The notes: a model not told the origin generated them from the letters alone. A stretch of DNA of 64,000 nt from Streptomyces sp. NBC_01268 (GCF_036240795.1 NZ_CP108454.1:8430001-8494000), one strand, 5' to 3'. Counted from the stretch's first letter, positions 8,531-18,170 are shown. Program-made: numbers and translations.

Positions 8531-9351
8531 ATGCCTCGTAAGCAGCGGCCCTATCCGAGTGACCTCTCCGACGCCCGCTGGAAACTGCTGGAACCAACCC
8601 TGACGGCTTGGCGGGCCGAGCGAAGAGGAAAGGGCCTGGACATCGGTCGGCCGCCCGAGCACGATCTGCGCCGAATCATGGACGCCATCCTCTACGTCGA
8701 CCGGACCGGGATCCCCTGGCGGTATCTGCCGCACGACTTCGCCCCATGGGAAACCGTCTACGGATACTTCGCCGCCTGGCAGAAGGACGAGGTCTTCGAC
8801 CAGCTCAACGGTCTCCTGCGGCGACTGGTCCGGAAGGCCGAAGGTCGCGATGTCGAGCCCAGAGCATCAAGACCTCAGCCAACGTGCCCGCAGCCGATCA
8901 GGGCATCGACGCGGGCAAGAAGATCGTAGGCCGCAAACGGCACATCGGTGTCGACACGCTAGGCCTCCTCCTGACCGTGCTGGTCACCGCCGCCAGCGTC
9001 TCCGACAACGCCGGCGGCATCCACCTGCTCTCGGACATCGCCAAAGGCCACCCCCGCATCACCAAAGCCTGGGCCGACACCGGCTACCGCACCAAGGTCA
9101 TCGACCACGGAGCCCGCCTGGGCATCGACGTCGAAGTCACCCGTCGCGACCCTGGCCAGAAGGGCTTCAAGGTGATTCCGCGACGCTGGGTCGTCGAGCG
9201 GACCTTCGGATGGCTCATGCACCACCGCCGCCTCGCCCGCGACTACGAAACCCACCCCCACCGCTCCGAAGCCATGATCAAGGTGGCCATGGTCGACCTC
9301 ATGAGCCGACGACTCACCCACGAATCCACCCCAAACTGGCGCGACTCCTGA
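8531..9351 (+). pseudogene. IS5-type transposase with a small internal deletion
   Basis: ATG 8531 begins PRKQRPYPSDLSDARWKLLE, followed by DRTGIPWRYLPHDFAPWETV. At about 8857 the frame is lost: 'GRDVEP' joins directly to 'QSIKTSANVPAADQG', where the family normally has about seven further codons, so some 20 bases are missing including part of the first catalytic Asp block. The second frame is intact to the end: GVDTLGLLLTVLVTAASVSD, WADTGYRTKVIDHGARLGID, RRWVVERTFGWLMHHRRLAR. It is the same subfamily as the fragment at 6591-6812, which may be an older copy. Confidence 0.85.
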
Positions 9352-9352
9352 G

Positions 9353-9673
9353 TCAGGAGGAAGCGTCCTGAGCAGGGCAGTGCCAGTCGGCCGAGTCGAT
9401 CGCGTTCTCCTCCGTGTCACTGAGGTGGAAGCAGTTTCCGTTGACCCACACCGTGACCGATTCGGGCCGATGGTCGACCTGGAATGGTTCGTCACCCCGC
9501 AGAGTGCCGGACCATGAGCCATCCGCTTCAGGCGAATGGGTGACAACGACCCACGTCTGCTTCGGGAGCATCTGATGTGTCTCCGCCCAGGGCTCCACGG
9601 TCAACTCCAGCGCGGACTCACCTCCATTGCTGATCAGCAACCGCGCTGTTCCGACACTGCCCATTCCCGGCAC
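9353..9673 (-). CDS. Hypothetical protein, 106 aa
   Basis: A small acidic protein with beta-rich texture (RLLISNGGESALELTVEPWA, KQTWVVVTHSPEADGSW, SVTVWVNGNCFHLSDTEENA). It resembles small conserved actinobacterial proteins of unknown function. It ends one base after the stop of the transposase relic on the other strand, so that element inserted right at its 3' end or replaced its last codons. Start ATG 9673. Confidence 0.6.
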   Translation of the reverse strand: MPGMGSVGTARLLISNGGESALELTVEPWAETHQMLPKQTWVVVTHSPEADGSWSGTLRGDEPFQVDHRPESVTVWVNGNCFHLSDTEENAIDSADWHCPAQDASS

Positions 9674-9796
9674 CCCTCCCTGCCTCTACGGACGATCCCG
9701 CACGCAGCTGCAGAGTAAGGGCCCGCACGACCCGATCGTCACGCACGCACGACTATCTGAAGCCGCCCTGTCATCCGAGATATCAAACAGCCCTGC

Positions 9797-9816
9797 CGGG
9801 ACAAAACGCTCTTTTA
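9797..9816 (+). repeat. Solo copy of the outer IS end repeat
   Basis: CGGGACAAAACGCTCTTTTA matches the outer 20 bases of the right repeat at 8311-8330 (reverse complement) with one difference, and the left repeat at 7011-7030 with three or four. It carries none of the inner half. It overlaps the stop codon of a truncated minus-strand gene. Confidence 0.6.
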
Positions 9817-10020
9817 GAGGTTGGCTTTCCAGGGCCCGTGGGTGAGGGTGGTCCCGCCGTCGGGCGTGATGGTGACGCGCGCTCCGTACACGGGTAGTTC
9901 GCCGAGCCAGTTGAGGCGGTCGAGGATGTCCTCCAGCACGTCCCACAGGCGGCGTGGGCCGCTTTGGTGCACGGTGGGGGCTTCGCGGGGGGCGGTGGCA
10001 TGGGCGCGGGCCCATGAGCC
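9814..10020 (-). pseudogene. C-terminal fragment of a methyltransferase-like gene
   Basis: About 65 residues read VHQSGPRRLWDVLEDILDRL then NWLGELPVYGARVTITPDGG and end at the TAA inside the solo IS repeat. The 'HQSGPRRLWD' block followed by a helix and a final beta hairpin resembles the C-terminal region of Streptomyces protein-L-isoaspartyl-type methyltransferases linked to FxLD lanthipeptides. This assignment is from memory of the motif only. The N-terminal domain is missing; the fragment is cut at about 10020, where a plus-strand pseudogene begins. Confidence 0.45.
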
Positions 10021-10029
10021 GTCGCGGCA

Positions 10030-12014
10030 GGCGTCAGGGCGCTACATCTCCTATCAGACCTCCGATTATCAGACGCAGGTCGCCGATCTGGACACCCAGC
10101 GGGTCATATTGCGGCGGCCGAGCGGCGGCTACGGTCAGGTCACCTCCCTCGTGGGCGACACGCTGTGGCAGGAAAGCACGCGGACCGGTGTCGTCGAAGC
10201 GTTCGACGTGACCACCGGCACGTGGAAGTGGTCGCGGAAGGTATCCGACTGCGACCTGACGGAGCTTCAGGTGTGGGGCGCCTACCTCTACTGGCGGTGC
10301 GGCGACGCGAAGGCCGGTGTCCAGGCGTGGAGCCCGGCCGTCGACATCCCCGTGCCTGCGCACGACCGGGCGATGCTCGGGGAACGGGTACCTCGCGCAC
10401 TCGAAGGGCGGTGTACTGTCCGTCACGCCGCTGCGCGAGCCGGGGTCGACGCGGGTGATCGGGGACCTCGCCTATGTCAACGACTACTGGACTGTGGATC
10501 GTTTCGGCGGCGCCATCGCCTACAGCGACAAGCAGCAGCGTATCCACGTCGTCCCGACCGGCGTCCCCGCATCCGCCCTCTCCGTCCTCGACCACGACGA
10601 CGCGCAGGTCCTGGACCTCGCCGCCAATTCCTCCTGGACCGGCAGGTGGTGGCTGAACAAGCCCGCCGGCTCTTGGTCGCTGACACTCAAGGACCGGGCC
10701 GGGATCGTGGTGCGGACCCTGCGCGGGGGAGAGACGCGGGGGCTGGTGAAGGCCGTGTGGGACGGCCGGGGTGACGGCGGCACGGCACTGGCCGAAGGGC
10801 GGTACACGTGGGAGCTGGCCGCCGCACCCGCCGACGGTGTCGGGGCCGACCTGTACCGCATTGGTGAGACGTTTCTGACGCGCGGGGGTCTCGCTACGTA
10901 CGAGCCGGTGGCCCCGGCTCGGATCCTCAGCACCGTGACAGGCATCGGCGCGCCGAAGGCGAAGATCGGTCCCGGCGGCACGGTGACAGTCCAGGTCACC
11001 GGACGCGGCGGGGTGGCCACGACCGGCGTGACGGCGGTGACCATGAACGTGACCGCGACGAACCCGACCGCGTCGACGTACGTGTCGGTCTACCCCACCG
11101 GGACGAACCGCCCTGCCACATCCAGTCTGAACGTGGCGGCCGGGCGGACCGCGCCGAACCTGGTGACCGTCCCGGTCGGCAAGGACGGCAAGGTCACGCT
11201 CTACAACCACTCCGGCTCCGTCGACCTTCTCGCCGACGTGGCCGGCTCCTACACACTCAGCGGCCAGGGCGACCGCTTCCGAGCGGTGACGCCCGCCCGG
11301 CTGCTCAGCACCGTGACCGGCACGGGCGCGCCGAAGGCCGCCATCGGCCCGGGCAAGACGGTATCTGTACAGGTCGCGGGCCGTGGCGGGATTCCGGACA
11401 CGGGTGTGACAGCGGTGACGGTGAACGTGACCGCCACGAACCCGACCGCGGCGACGTACGTGTCGGCCTATCCGTACGGGACACCGCGCCCTGCCACGTC
11501 GAACCTGAATGTGACCGTTGGCCAGACCGTGGCCAACCTGGTGACCGTCCCGGTCAAGGACGGCAGGATCACGCTGTACAACCATGCCGGTTCGATCGAT
11601 CTCCTGGCCGACGTGGCCGGGTACTTCACCAGCGCGGCCGGGCAGGGCGACCGGTTCAGAGCAGTGGCCCCCGCCCGGATCCTGACCACCGTCACCGGTG
11701 TGGGGGCGCCCAAGGCCAAGGTCGGCGCGGGCCAGATCGTGAACCTGCAGGTCGCGGGCCAGGGCGGCATACCGGTCACCGGCGTGTCCGCGATCGTCAT
11801 GAACGTGACCGTCACCAGCCCGACCACGTCGACGTACGTGTCGGCTTATCCGTACGGGACCCCGCGGCCGGCGACCTCGAACCTGAACGTGACCGCCGGC
11901 CGTACACTCGCCAACCAGGTCGTCGTCCCGATCCGCGACGGCAAGGTGACGCTGTACAACCACTCCGGCGCGGTGGACCTCCTCGCCGATGTGGCGGGCT
12001 ACTTCACCGAGTAA
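10030..12014 (+). pseudogene. 5'-truncated, frameshifted secreted protein: propeller, FlgD-like Ig, three C-terminal repeats
   Basis: The frame enters from a junction at about 10030 without a start, reading propeller-like blades (VILRRPSGGYGQVTSLVGD, EAFDVTTGTWKWSRKVSDCD). Near 10375 the frame shifts (WSPAVD.. to GYLAHSKGG..), then continues through a FlgD-like segment (IVVRTLRGGETRGLVKAVWD) into three repeats of 126 residues. Repeats of this type (APARILSTVTG...APKAK... NVTATNPTA..., LYNHSGSVDLLADVAGYFT) end many large Streptomyces exported proteins and amidases. The signal peptide and most of the N-terminal propeller are lost, so no functional protein is expected. Confidence 0.8.
10899..12014 (+). 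repeat. Three tandem 378-bp coding repeats
   Basis: Units 10899-11276, 11277-11654 and 11655-12014 each encode about 126 residues, beginning (Y/F)xxVxPAR(I/L)LxTVTG and ending VDLLADVAG(Y/S)(F/Y)T. Units two and three share whole phrases such as YVSAYPYGTPRPATSNLNVT, so they are more recent copies of each other than of unit one. A short inverted repeat GCCCCCG...AGGGGC follows the stop. Confidence 0.85.
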
Positions 12015-12060
12015 GGCCGGTCGGCCCCCGAACAACCAGGGGCGGCGCACCGTTCTTGGT

Positions 12061-12786
12061 GTGACTCCCGTCGGCGCGTGCCGTCGCGGCTGGGATCCGT
12101 TCACGTACCCGGAGATCCGCAAGTTCCTCGACGAAGCCCCCGCGATCCAGAACGTCGACAACCAGGTCGATGCGGCTCGGCTGGCTGCGGCTGGCGGCCG
12201 AGGAGTGCGGCAGGCCGCCGCGAAGGCGATGACCGGAACGCCTGAGGAGCTGGACGAGTTCCTCCTCTACGGCTTCGAGGGGCCGCTGGACATCGACCGG
12301 CAGGCTGAGATCGCCCGCATCTCAGGTATGGGTGGTTGCGAGGTCAAAGCCGAGGTCACAGCTGCGCTCAAGGGCACGGTTGCCGACCGTGAGGAGTTTC
12401 TGGCCAAGGGCCAGTACGAGGCACGGAAGCTGGACAACCAGGCGGAGGTCGCAGGCCTTGCGAGTGCCGGCGGCCCGAACATGAGGGCTGCAGCTACCGT
12501 CGCGCTCAAGGGCACGCCGGAGGACATCGTCGAGTTCCTGGAGATCGGGCAATTCACCGCCCGTGACCGGGACCAGGAGCTCATGTCCGTCGCGGATCTG
12601 GTCAAACAGGCCGAGCAGGCGGGCAGGCAGGCCGAGGACGCGGCCGAGGAGGCTGAGGAGGCCAAGGACAAGGCGGTCGAGTCCTCCAGGCTGGCCAAGG
12701 AAGCAGCCAGGAACGCCGCGGAGGAGCTGGCTGGAGCCAACATCAGTAAGAAAGAGCCGACGGAGGAACATCGAAGCGGATGCTGA
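12061..12786 (+). pseudogene. ALF-repeat protein fragment
   Basis: Three or four 'ALF' repeat units are visible: AAAKAMTGTPEELDEFLLYG, EVTAALKGTVADREEFLAKG and ATVALKGTPEDIVEFLEIGQ, followed by the typical alanine/lysine-rich coiled coil (AEQAGRQAEDAAEEAEEAKD). ALF repeats occur in large exported actinobacterial proteins, often next to polymorphic-toxin modules. The signal peptide is missing at the 5' side, and at about 12755 the coiled coil runs into IS110 sequence. The nearby SMI1/KNR4 gene could be the leftover immunity partner of the lost C-terminus. Confidence 0.7.
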
Positions 12787-13368
12787 GCGTCTGCAGCAGC
12801 TCTTCCGCCGCGAGGCACCGCACCAGGTCCCTTGGTCCAAGAAGCGATGGGCAAGCAGGCCCGAGCCCTGCTGGTGCAACTGGACGCGGCCTGCGAAGCG
12901 GTTGCCGACCTCGCTCAGGTCACCGAGGAAGCCTTTCAAGCTCATCCCGACGCCCCGACCATGCTGCGCTTCCCCGGCATCGGCGCCCAGATCGGCGCAC
13001 GAATCCTCGCGGAGATCGGTGACGACCGCACTCGGTTCGCCACCACCGGAGGGCTGAGGGCATACGCGGGCGCGGCCCCCATCACCCGGGCCTCCGGTAA
13101 ACGCCACTACGTCGGACGCCGGTTCGTCAAGAAGAACCGGCTCAACCACGTCGGCCACCTCTGGGCCTTCTCCTCCCTCAGCGGCTCGGTCGGCGCCGAC
13201 GCCCACTGCCGCCGAGGACGTACCGGCGGAGACTGGCACATGCAGGCTCTGCGGCACCTGTTCAACCGGATGCTCGGCCAGCTCCACCACTGCCTTCAGG
13301 CCCGGGCTTCCTTCGACGAATCCACCGCCTTTCCCGTCACCCAGGGCAAAGAAGTCACGAGCAGCTGA
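12755..13368 (+). pseudogene. IS110-family transposase, C-terminal half
   Basis: The sequence reads ADAERLQQLFRREAPHQVP, then after a one-base frameshift at about 12832 MGKQARALLVQLDAACEAV, LRFPGIGAQIGARILAEIGD, AYAGAAPITRASGKRHYVGR, and LWAFSSLSGSVGADAHCRR. This is the second conserved domain of IS110 transposases (the helix-hairpin-helix / Transposase_20 part with the serine region). The N-terminal DEDD catalytic domain is absent. It is inserted in or fused to the ALF-repeat gene. Confidence 0.85.
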
Positions 13369-13380
13369 GCCTGGGACTGC

Positions 13381-13983
13381 CTACCAGTGCAACGTGATAC
13401 TGCCGTCGGCGTTGATCTCCTCGCGCACGGTCTCGACGTGATGCTTCCAGGCAGGTATCTCTGCTTCGGCGGTCGCACGGAGCCAGTCGGTGAAGGACGC
13501 GTAAGTGCGGACGGGAACGTCTGCGTGCTCGCCTTCGGAGTATGACCAGACCTCGGGATCAGGTCCGGTGCCTCGCATGAACTCGAACTGATAGCCCTGA
13601 TGCATGTAGAAGACGCGATCGGTGGCCTCGAAGTGGAAAGGCGATTCGTTCTCTTCGAGGAGTTCGCGGGCAGCTGTCCCCAGGCCAAGGACGCGGGGGT
13701 GGTAGACGTCCTCCCCCTGCATGAAGCGCCCGGCGCCACCGCCGATCAGGGAGAGGAACTCTCGGTAGGCATCTGCCATCGGCGCTTGTTGATCACGCTC
13801 GATGGCCAGGACGATCTCGGCTGGCAGGCCTTGGAGCTGATCGGGGCGGGCCGTGGTGCCGTCGGTGATCGCGTCGACCGTAGCCCGGACCCGCTGCTTC
13901 GGCGTCAGCAGGCCGGGCTCAACCAATGACTCCGGCTCCCGCCCCGTTGCTGGGCTCTCGTCTTGGCGTCGCTTCCACCACAT
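13381..13983 (-). CDS. SMI1/KNR4 (SUKH) family protein, 200 aa
   Basis: The central part reads LPAEIVLAIERDQQAPMADA, EFLSLIGGGAGRFMQGEDVY and FMHQGYQFEFMRG. The motif order 'small helix, GGG loop, late strand with MHQGYQF' is that of SUKH-fold proteins, which are mostly immunity proteins against secreted toxins. The length is normal for the superfamily. ATG 13983 starts MWWKRRQDESPATG. No intact toxin is adjacent. The ALF-repeat relic 600 bases away, broken by an IS110 element, is the most likely former partner. It is convergent with that relic, 12 bases apart. Confidence 0.75.
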   Translation of the reverse strand: MWWKRRQDESPATGREPESLVEPGLLTPKQRVRATVDAITDGTTARPDQLQGLPAEIVLAIERDQQAPMADAYREFLSLIGGGAGRFMQGEDVYHPRVLGLGTAARELLEENESPFHFEATDRVFYMHQGYQFEFMRGTGPDPEVWSYSEGEHADVPVRTYASFTDWLRATAEAEIPAWKHHVETVREEINADGSITLHW

Positions 13984-14216
13984 CTGGCACCCCCATCCGC
14001 TCTGTGATCGAGAGCTTACGTGTGCTCCGATCCGGCCTTGATTCGGCCCGATCGGCTTGACGTCTTAATACTCCAGTGTAGTGATCTTGTTAGCGGGATG
14101 CCGGGTCACGGTCGGGCCGATTCCCGTCTCGATCGGTCCGGTCCGATGCGCTTGCCGTATCAGCTGGACTGGTCGGGGGAGGGGTAGCCGACGCTGTCCG
14201 TGCAGAAGCGGTCCTG

Positions 14217-14408
14217 CTACCGGGCCCGGGACAGTAGCCGCGGGACATCCCAGTCGAGGATGAATTCGCCGACGGTGTACTCGTCGGCGGTTCCGGATCC
14301 CATGCGGGATCCGAGTCGGTCGAGGGAAACCACGAACTCGTTCAGGTCCTGCAGGACGGCGACGACATCGTTGAGGGGTATGCGGATCTCTCGGGAGGAC
14401 ATGTCCAT
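14217..14408 (-). CDS. Small hypothetical protein inside the IS701 element, 63 aa
   Basis: ATG 14408 gives MDMSSREIRIPLNDVVAVLQ followed by LNEFVVSLDRLG and ends WDVPRLLSRAR. The sequence has the look of a real small helical protein. A longer start at 14492 overlaps the transposase upstream region and is less likely. It is divergent from the transposase, about 60 bases apart, and lies wholly between the inverted repeats. The family is unknown. Confidence 0.45.
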   Translation of the reverse strand: MDMSSREIRIPLNDVVAVLQDLNEFVVSLDRLGSRMGSGTADEYTVGEFILDWDVPRLLSRAR

Positions 14409-14465
14409 CGGCCGATTCAATTCCAGAGCGGGTACTCCGGCCCAGATCGCGGTCTTGCTGGTCGG

Positions 14466-15829
14466 GGCTGGTCCGGGAGCGGATGCGGCCACCGTTGATC
14501 ATCGGTGTGTGAAGACAGAAGATCAGACGGTGGCCGCCGGTCGCAGCATAGATCTCGGCCGCTGGCAGGAGACGTTCGAGGTCCTCATGGGCCGTATCGC
14601 AGGACGGTTCGGCCGGGTAGAACCGCGGCGCCGGACACGGGCGTTCGTGCTCGGGTTGCTCTCGGAGCTGCCGCGCAAGAACTGCTGGACGCTGGCCGAG
14701 CATGCCGGCGAAGCGAACTCGTACGGCCTGCAGCACCTGCTGTCGCGGGCCCAGTGGGATGCCGACGCGGTACGCGACGACATCCGCAGCTTCGTCGTCG
14801 AGCACCTGCGCGACGCCTCGGCGGTGCTGGTCGTCGACGAGACTGGCGACCTCAAGAAGGGCCGTGCGCCGCCACCGTGGGCGTGCAGCGTCAGTACACC
14901 GGGATCGCTGGACGCATCGAGAACAGCCAGGTCGCCGTCTACCTTGCCTACTCCACCCCGCTCGGTCACGCGGCGATCGACCGGGACCTGTATGTGCCGC
15001 GCTCCTGGACCGAGGACACGGCCCGCTGCCAGACCGCCGCCGGGATCCCGACACCGTCGGCTTTGCCACGAAGCCCGCACTCGCCGCCCGCATGATCGGC
15101 CGTGCCCTGGACGCCGGCGTCCCCGCATCCTGGGTGGCCGGCGACGAGGTCCACGGAGGCAACCCACACCTGCGAGCCGCTCTGGAGAAGCGGCAGGTCG
15201 GCTACGTACTCGCCGTCGCCCGTGACCACCAGATCACCACACGCGCGGGCAAGTTCCGCGCGGACACCTTGGTCAAGAGGCTGCCGAGGCGGGCCTGGCA
15301 GAAACGCTCCGCCGGGGCCGGAGCCAAAGGCCACCGCTTCTACGACTGGGCCCTGGCCGACATCGTCGACGACCGGCCCGGCCACCACCAGCTGCTTGTC
15401 CGCCGCAACCGGCGCACCGGCGAACTCGCCTTCCACCAGTGCTACTCAGCGACCCAGGTCCCGCTGTCCACCCTGGTGCAGGTCGCCGGACGCAGATGGA
15501 CCGTCGAAGAGACCTTCCAGTCCGGCAAGGGCCTGGCCGGACTGGACGAACACCAAGTCAGACGCTGGACGTCCTGGCACCGCTGGGTCACCCTCGCCAT
15601 GCTCGCCCACGCCTTTCTGGCCGTCGTCCGCGCCGACGAAGCCGCGCGCTGCCCCAGGCCGGACGAGCTGATACCGCTCACCTGCAACGAGATCCAACAC
15701 CTGTTCAACACGCTCGCCGTCCGGCTCGTCCACGACACGGTCCACCGGCTCGACTGGTCCCATTGGCGACGTCACCACCAGGCCCGATCCCAAGCCAGCC
15801 ACTACCAGCGACAAGCCGCTCGGGCATGA
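14466..15829 (+). pseudogene. IS701-family transposase, two frameshifts
   Basis: Frame one gives [40 protein letters not shown] and [13 protein letters not shown], the first DDE Asp block. A shift near 14870 leads to [20 protein letters not shown] and [16 protein letters not shown] second shift near 15045 leads to GVPASWVAGDEVHGGNPHLR, AGAGAKGHRFYDWALADI, WTVEETFQSGKGLAGLDEHQ and the normal C-terminus ending HYQRQAARA. All catalytic blocks survive but in three frames, so it is inactive as read. Confidence 0.85.
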
Positions 15830-15857
15830 AGATCGCGAACTACAGCTGGAGTATTAA

Positions 15858-16472
15858 CTGCATGAGGTGTCTTTGTACGCGTAGCCGGACACAGAGGTCT
15901 CCTTGCGGACGGGCCGGGGCGGCGGGCCGATCCGGTGGCCGTACGCTGCCCGGATGACCCCGTCCTCATCCGCCCCGCCGCGCCCTCGGCGCCGGGCCCG
16001 CCGTACAGCCGATCCGCGCCCAGGAGGCGGACTTGCTGCGCGGCCTGCCGCCCATCGAGATGCCCGACCCGGACGAACTTCGTGCGCGGGGAGTGCTCGG
16101 GCCGCCGCCAGCGCCTGCGCCGAGGTCGCGCCGTGTCCTCGGCGCCGGACGCACTCCGGGGGCGTCGGTCACCGGCAGCACGGACAACGGACGTGGCGAT
16201 GGTGGCGTGGAGCGCGAGGGCATGGAGCCGAACGAGTAGGGGTTTTCCATCGAACTCTCGGTCGAATGAAAATCGCGGATCTGTGGCGGCGGCGGAGTGC
16301 CGAAGCCGTTCCGGCGGGCGGCGGGCGGCCGGCGGCCCTGAGGGGCCGTAACGTCCCAGGTCAGCCCAACTGCCGTACCGTGCCTGCGATCCGGTCTCCA
16401 GCAGCGACACGCGGTACGGGTCGAAATTGAAGTCCGCCCCAAGATCCAGTGGTTGGATTGCATCAGACACTG
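15858..16472. other. Unassigned stretch between two IS elements
   Basis: Both strands stay open here. A minus-strand frame starting at 16470 (SDAIQPLDLGADFNFDPYRV) and a plus-strand piece (AQEADLLRGLPPIEMPDPDE near 16020-16080) each look partly protein-like, but neither has a ribosome site and an intact end. The stretch is probably host debris between the insertions. Confidence 0.35.
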
Positions 16473-16514
16473 CTTACGAGCTGGTGCGTGATAGCGGTGG
16501 AGACGTGTTTGCCT

Positions 16515-16560
16515 GGTCGAGGTCGAGGTCGAGGTCGAGGTCGAGGTCGAGGTCGAGGTC
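16515..16560. repeat. Hexanucleotide tandem repeat (GGTCGA) x 7.7
   Basis: Forty-six bases of uninterrupted GGTCGA units lie just beyond the transposase stop codon, between the gene and the left inverted repeat. On the minus strand in one frame it would encode Asp-Leu repeats. It is a typical slippage tract. Confidence 0.95.
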
Positions 16561-17450
16561 AGGCGTTGGCGGTGCGGTCGGAGACGAGGCTGTCGATGGC
16601 CCGGTAGGTGTCGGGCAGAGTCTCGCGCCGGTGGATCCAGCGGGCCAGCTGCTTCCAGCGTTTGTGGTCGGGAAGTGCCTGCTCGACGGTGATGCGCTTC
16701 GATGAGTGTTTGTGTCGGGCTTCTTCTCTGGCTGCGTGCACGTGCGGAAGGGCGATCTTGTTTGGCGCTCCGGGCGGTGTGATCGCCTGTCCAGGTGGTC
16801 GCGGCGGAGGCCCAGATATCCGTCGTGCAGGAGAACCTCCACATCAGGGAAGTGCTGGAAGCAGACACCGATTCCTTCGTTGCGTGTGGCGGTCGCGTCA
16901 TGCATCCGCGCTGGTCGCAGGGCATCAGTCCCAAACGGGCGGCCCTGGTGGTCGGCGATGACGGTGACCTTCATCGTGTTCGGCTTCTTCTTCCCCGAGA
17001 CGAACGCCCGGCGTCCGCCGCGGCCGGCCAAGGGTCTGCGGACCTGGATCTCGGTGGCGTCCAGCCGCAGTTCGATGCCCTCGGCCTGGCATAGGCGAAC
17101 ACGTCCGCCAGGGTCCGAAGCCGCAGGCCAGGACGGTCGGGCACCGCGCATCCGCGTTCGGCCAGAAGTCTGCGTATCTCTCCGGTAGCCCGGGTGATGG
17201 TGGAGCGGTCGACACCGAACAGCAGGGCGAGGACTGAGTGCGGGAGATCGTGTCGCAGGTGGATCAAGGTGGCGATCAGCCGGTCGACGAACACCAGCCG
17301 AGGTCGGGCGCCTGCCCTGCCTCGCGTTTTCTGGCCCCTCCACGTGCCTCGTGACGGCGTCCCCCGACAGCGGCCTGCCACGGATCGGCCAACTCCGCAG
17401 CCAGGCAAGTCAGATGCTGCCGGGAGATGCCTGTAAACAACTGATGCGCG
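16559..17450 (-). pseudogene. DDE_Tnp_4-type IS5-superfamily transposase, frameshifted twice
   Basis: The N-terminal HTH part reads RLVFVDRLIATLIHLRHDLP, LLFGVDRSTITRATGEIRRL and LRTLADVFAYARP. A shift near 17090 leads to EGIELRLDATEIQVRRPLAG, RRAFVSGKKKPNTMKVTVIA (Asp block and GKKK turn) and VLLHDGYLGLRRDH. A second shift near 16800 leads to HAAREEARHKHSSKRITVEQ and the C-terminus ending SDRTANA. All catalytic blocks survive if corrected. A related copy, broken differently by two TGA codons, lies at 32281-33015. Confidence 0.8.
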
Positions 17451-17545
17451 AGAACCGCCGGCCGACCATGATTGCCACAGCCGGATCATGCCATCCACCA
17501 GCACGGACGCCTCACCCGCTATCACGCACCAGCTCGTAAGAGGCC

Positions 17546-18012
17546 CTAACAAAGGCGTTGGACGTGTCGGTGAGTGATGAGGCAGGTGGCGAGGTCGAGC
17601 AAGGCTTCGTGGGTGTCGTCGCGTCGTTCCCAGTGGACGCGTAGCCGTCGGAAGCCGTGCAGCCAGGCAATCGTCCGCTCGATGACCCAGCGGGGACGCC
17701 CAGGCCGGAGCCGTGCGGGACGCCTCGTCGGGCGATGGCTGGTTGACGCCCATGGCACAGACTAGCCGGCGGTATTGTCGTGGTCGTAGCCCCGGTCGGC
17801 CAGCAGCGAGCCCGGTCGTCGCCTTGGCCGGCCGACCAGGAAGGCGACGGGGACGGGATCGCGAGCAGGGCGTGATCGTGCTGGAAGCGCTGGCCTTGAG
17901 GCCGAGTCTTCCGTCCTGATTTTCCCCGAAGGATGAGCGAGGCGCCGCGCGTCCGGGCGACCTGCTTGTACGCGGCGTCGGGTGCGAGATCCGCGGACTG
18001 CACCGTCTCCAC
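17546..18012 (-). pseudogene. Remnant of an IS5-type transposase, C-terminal half
   Basis: Scattered pieces in two or three frames spell the C-terminal half of an IS5-type transposase: FQHDHALLAIPSPS, a broken 'ADRGYDHDKYRR' region, ARRGVPHGSGLG, RWVIERTIAWLHGFRRLRVH and WERRDDTHEALLDLATCLIT. At least three frameshifts are needed. The upstream half is gone. It abuts the right inverted repeat of the preceding IS, so the two elements are nested or adjacent. Confidence 0.75.
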
Positions 18013-18170
18013 CAGGTCTGGTGTCGGAGGGGGGAGGTCCTACTCCTCCTGCTGGCAGACGGAGGCCATTTCACCCCGAAAATGGGTGCCCCGGCTCCTG
18101 TCGCCGATCGGCCAGATCAAGACCCGAAACTGGGCGGTCCGGGCTGACGGCCGACGCTACGGTAGCGGCC

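Larger units (their letters stand above)
14065..15857. mobile_element. IS701-family element with TTAA flanks and a passenger ORF
   Basis: TTAATACTCCAG at 14065-14076 is matched by its exact reverse complement at 15846-15857, and the next bases (TGTAGT against CTGTAGT) continue the match with one indel. The outermost TTAA on both sides may be the 4-bp target duplication, leaving ends TACTCCAG. The element holds a broken transposase and about 400 bases upstream of it with a minus-strand small ORF. At 1.8 kb it is longer than a usual 1.4-kb IS701 element. Confidence 0.65.
16473..17540. mobile_element. IS element with perfect 25-bp inverted repeats
   Basis: CTTACGAGCTGGTGCGTGAT followed by AGCGG at 16473-16497 recurs exactly, reverse-complemented, at 17516-17540. 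The 1068-bp interval encodes one transposase on the minus strand, the right size for an IS5-superfamily element of the HTH_Tnp_4/DDE_Tnp_4 type. The flanks do not show an obvious direct duplication. The perfect ends suggest a fairly recent insertion, although the transposase reads as frameshifted. Confidence 0.8.

Noticed and set aside
10140..12161. 673-codon minus-strand frame
   Set aside because: Antisense shadow of the tandem 378-bp repeats; His/Arg/Gly-rich composition, periodic only because the repeats are.
16515..16560. Hexamer tract as a CRISPR array
   Set aside because: Units are 6 bp with no spacers.
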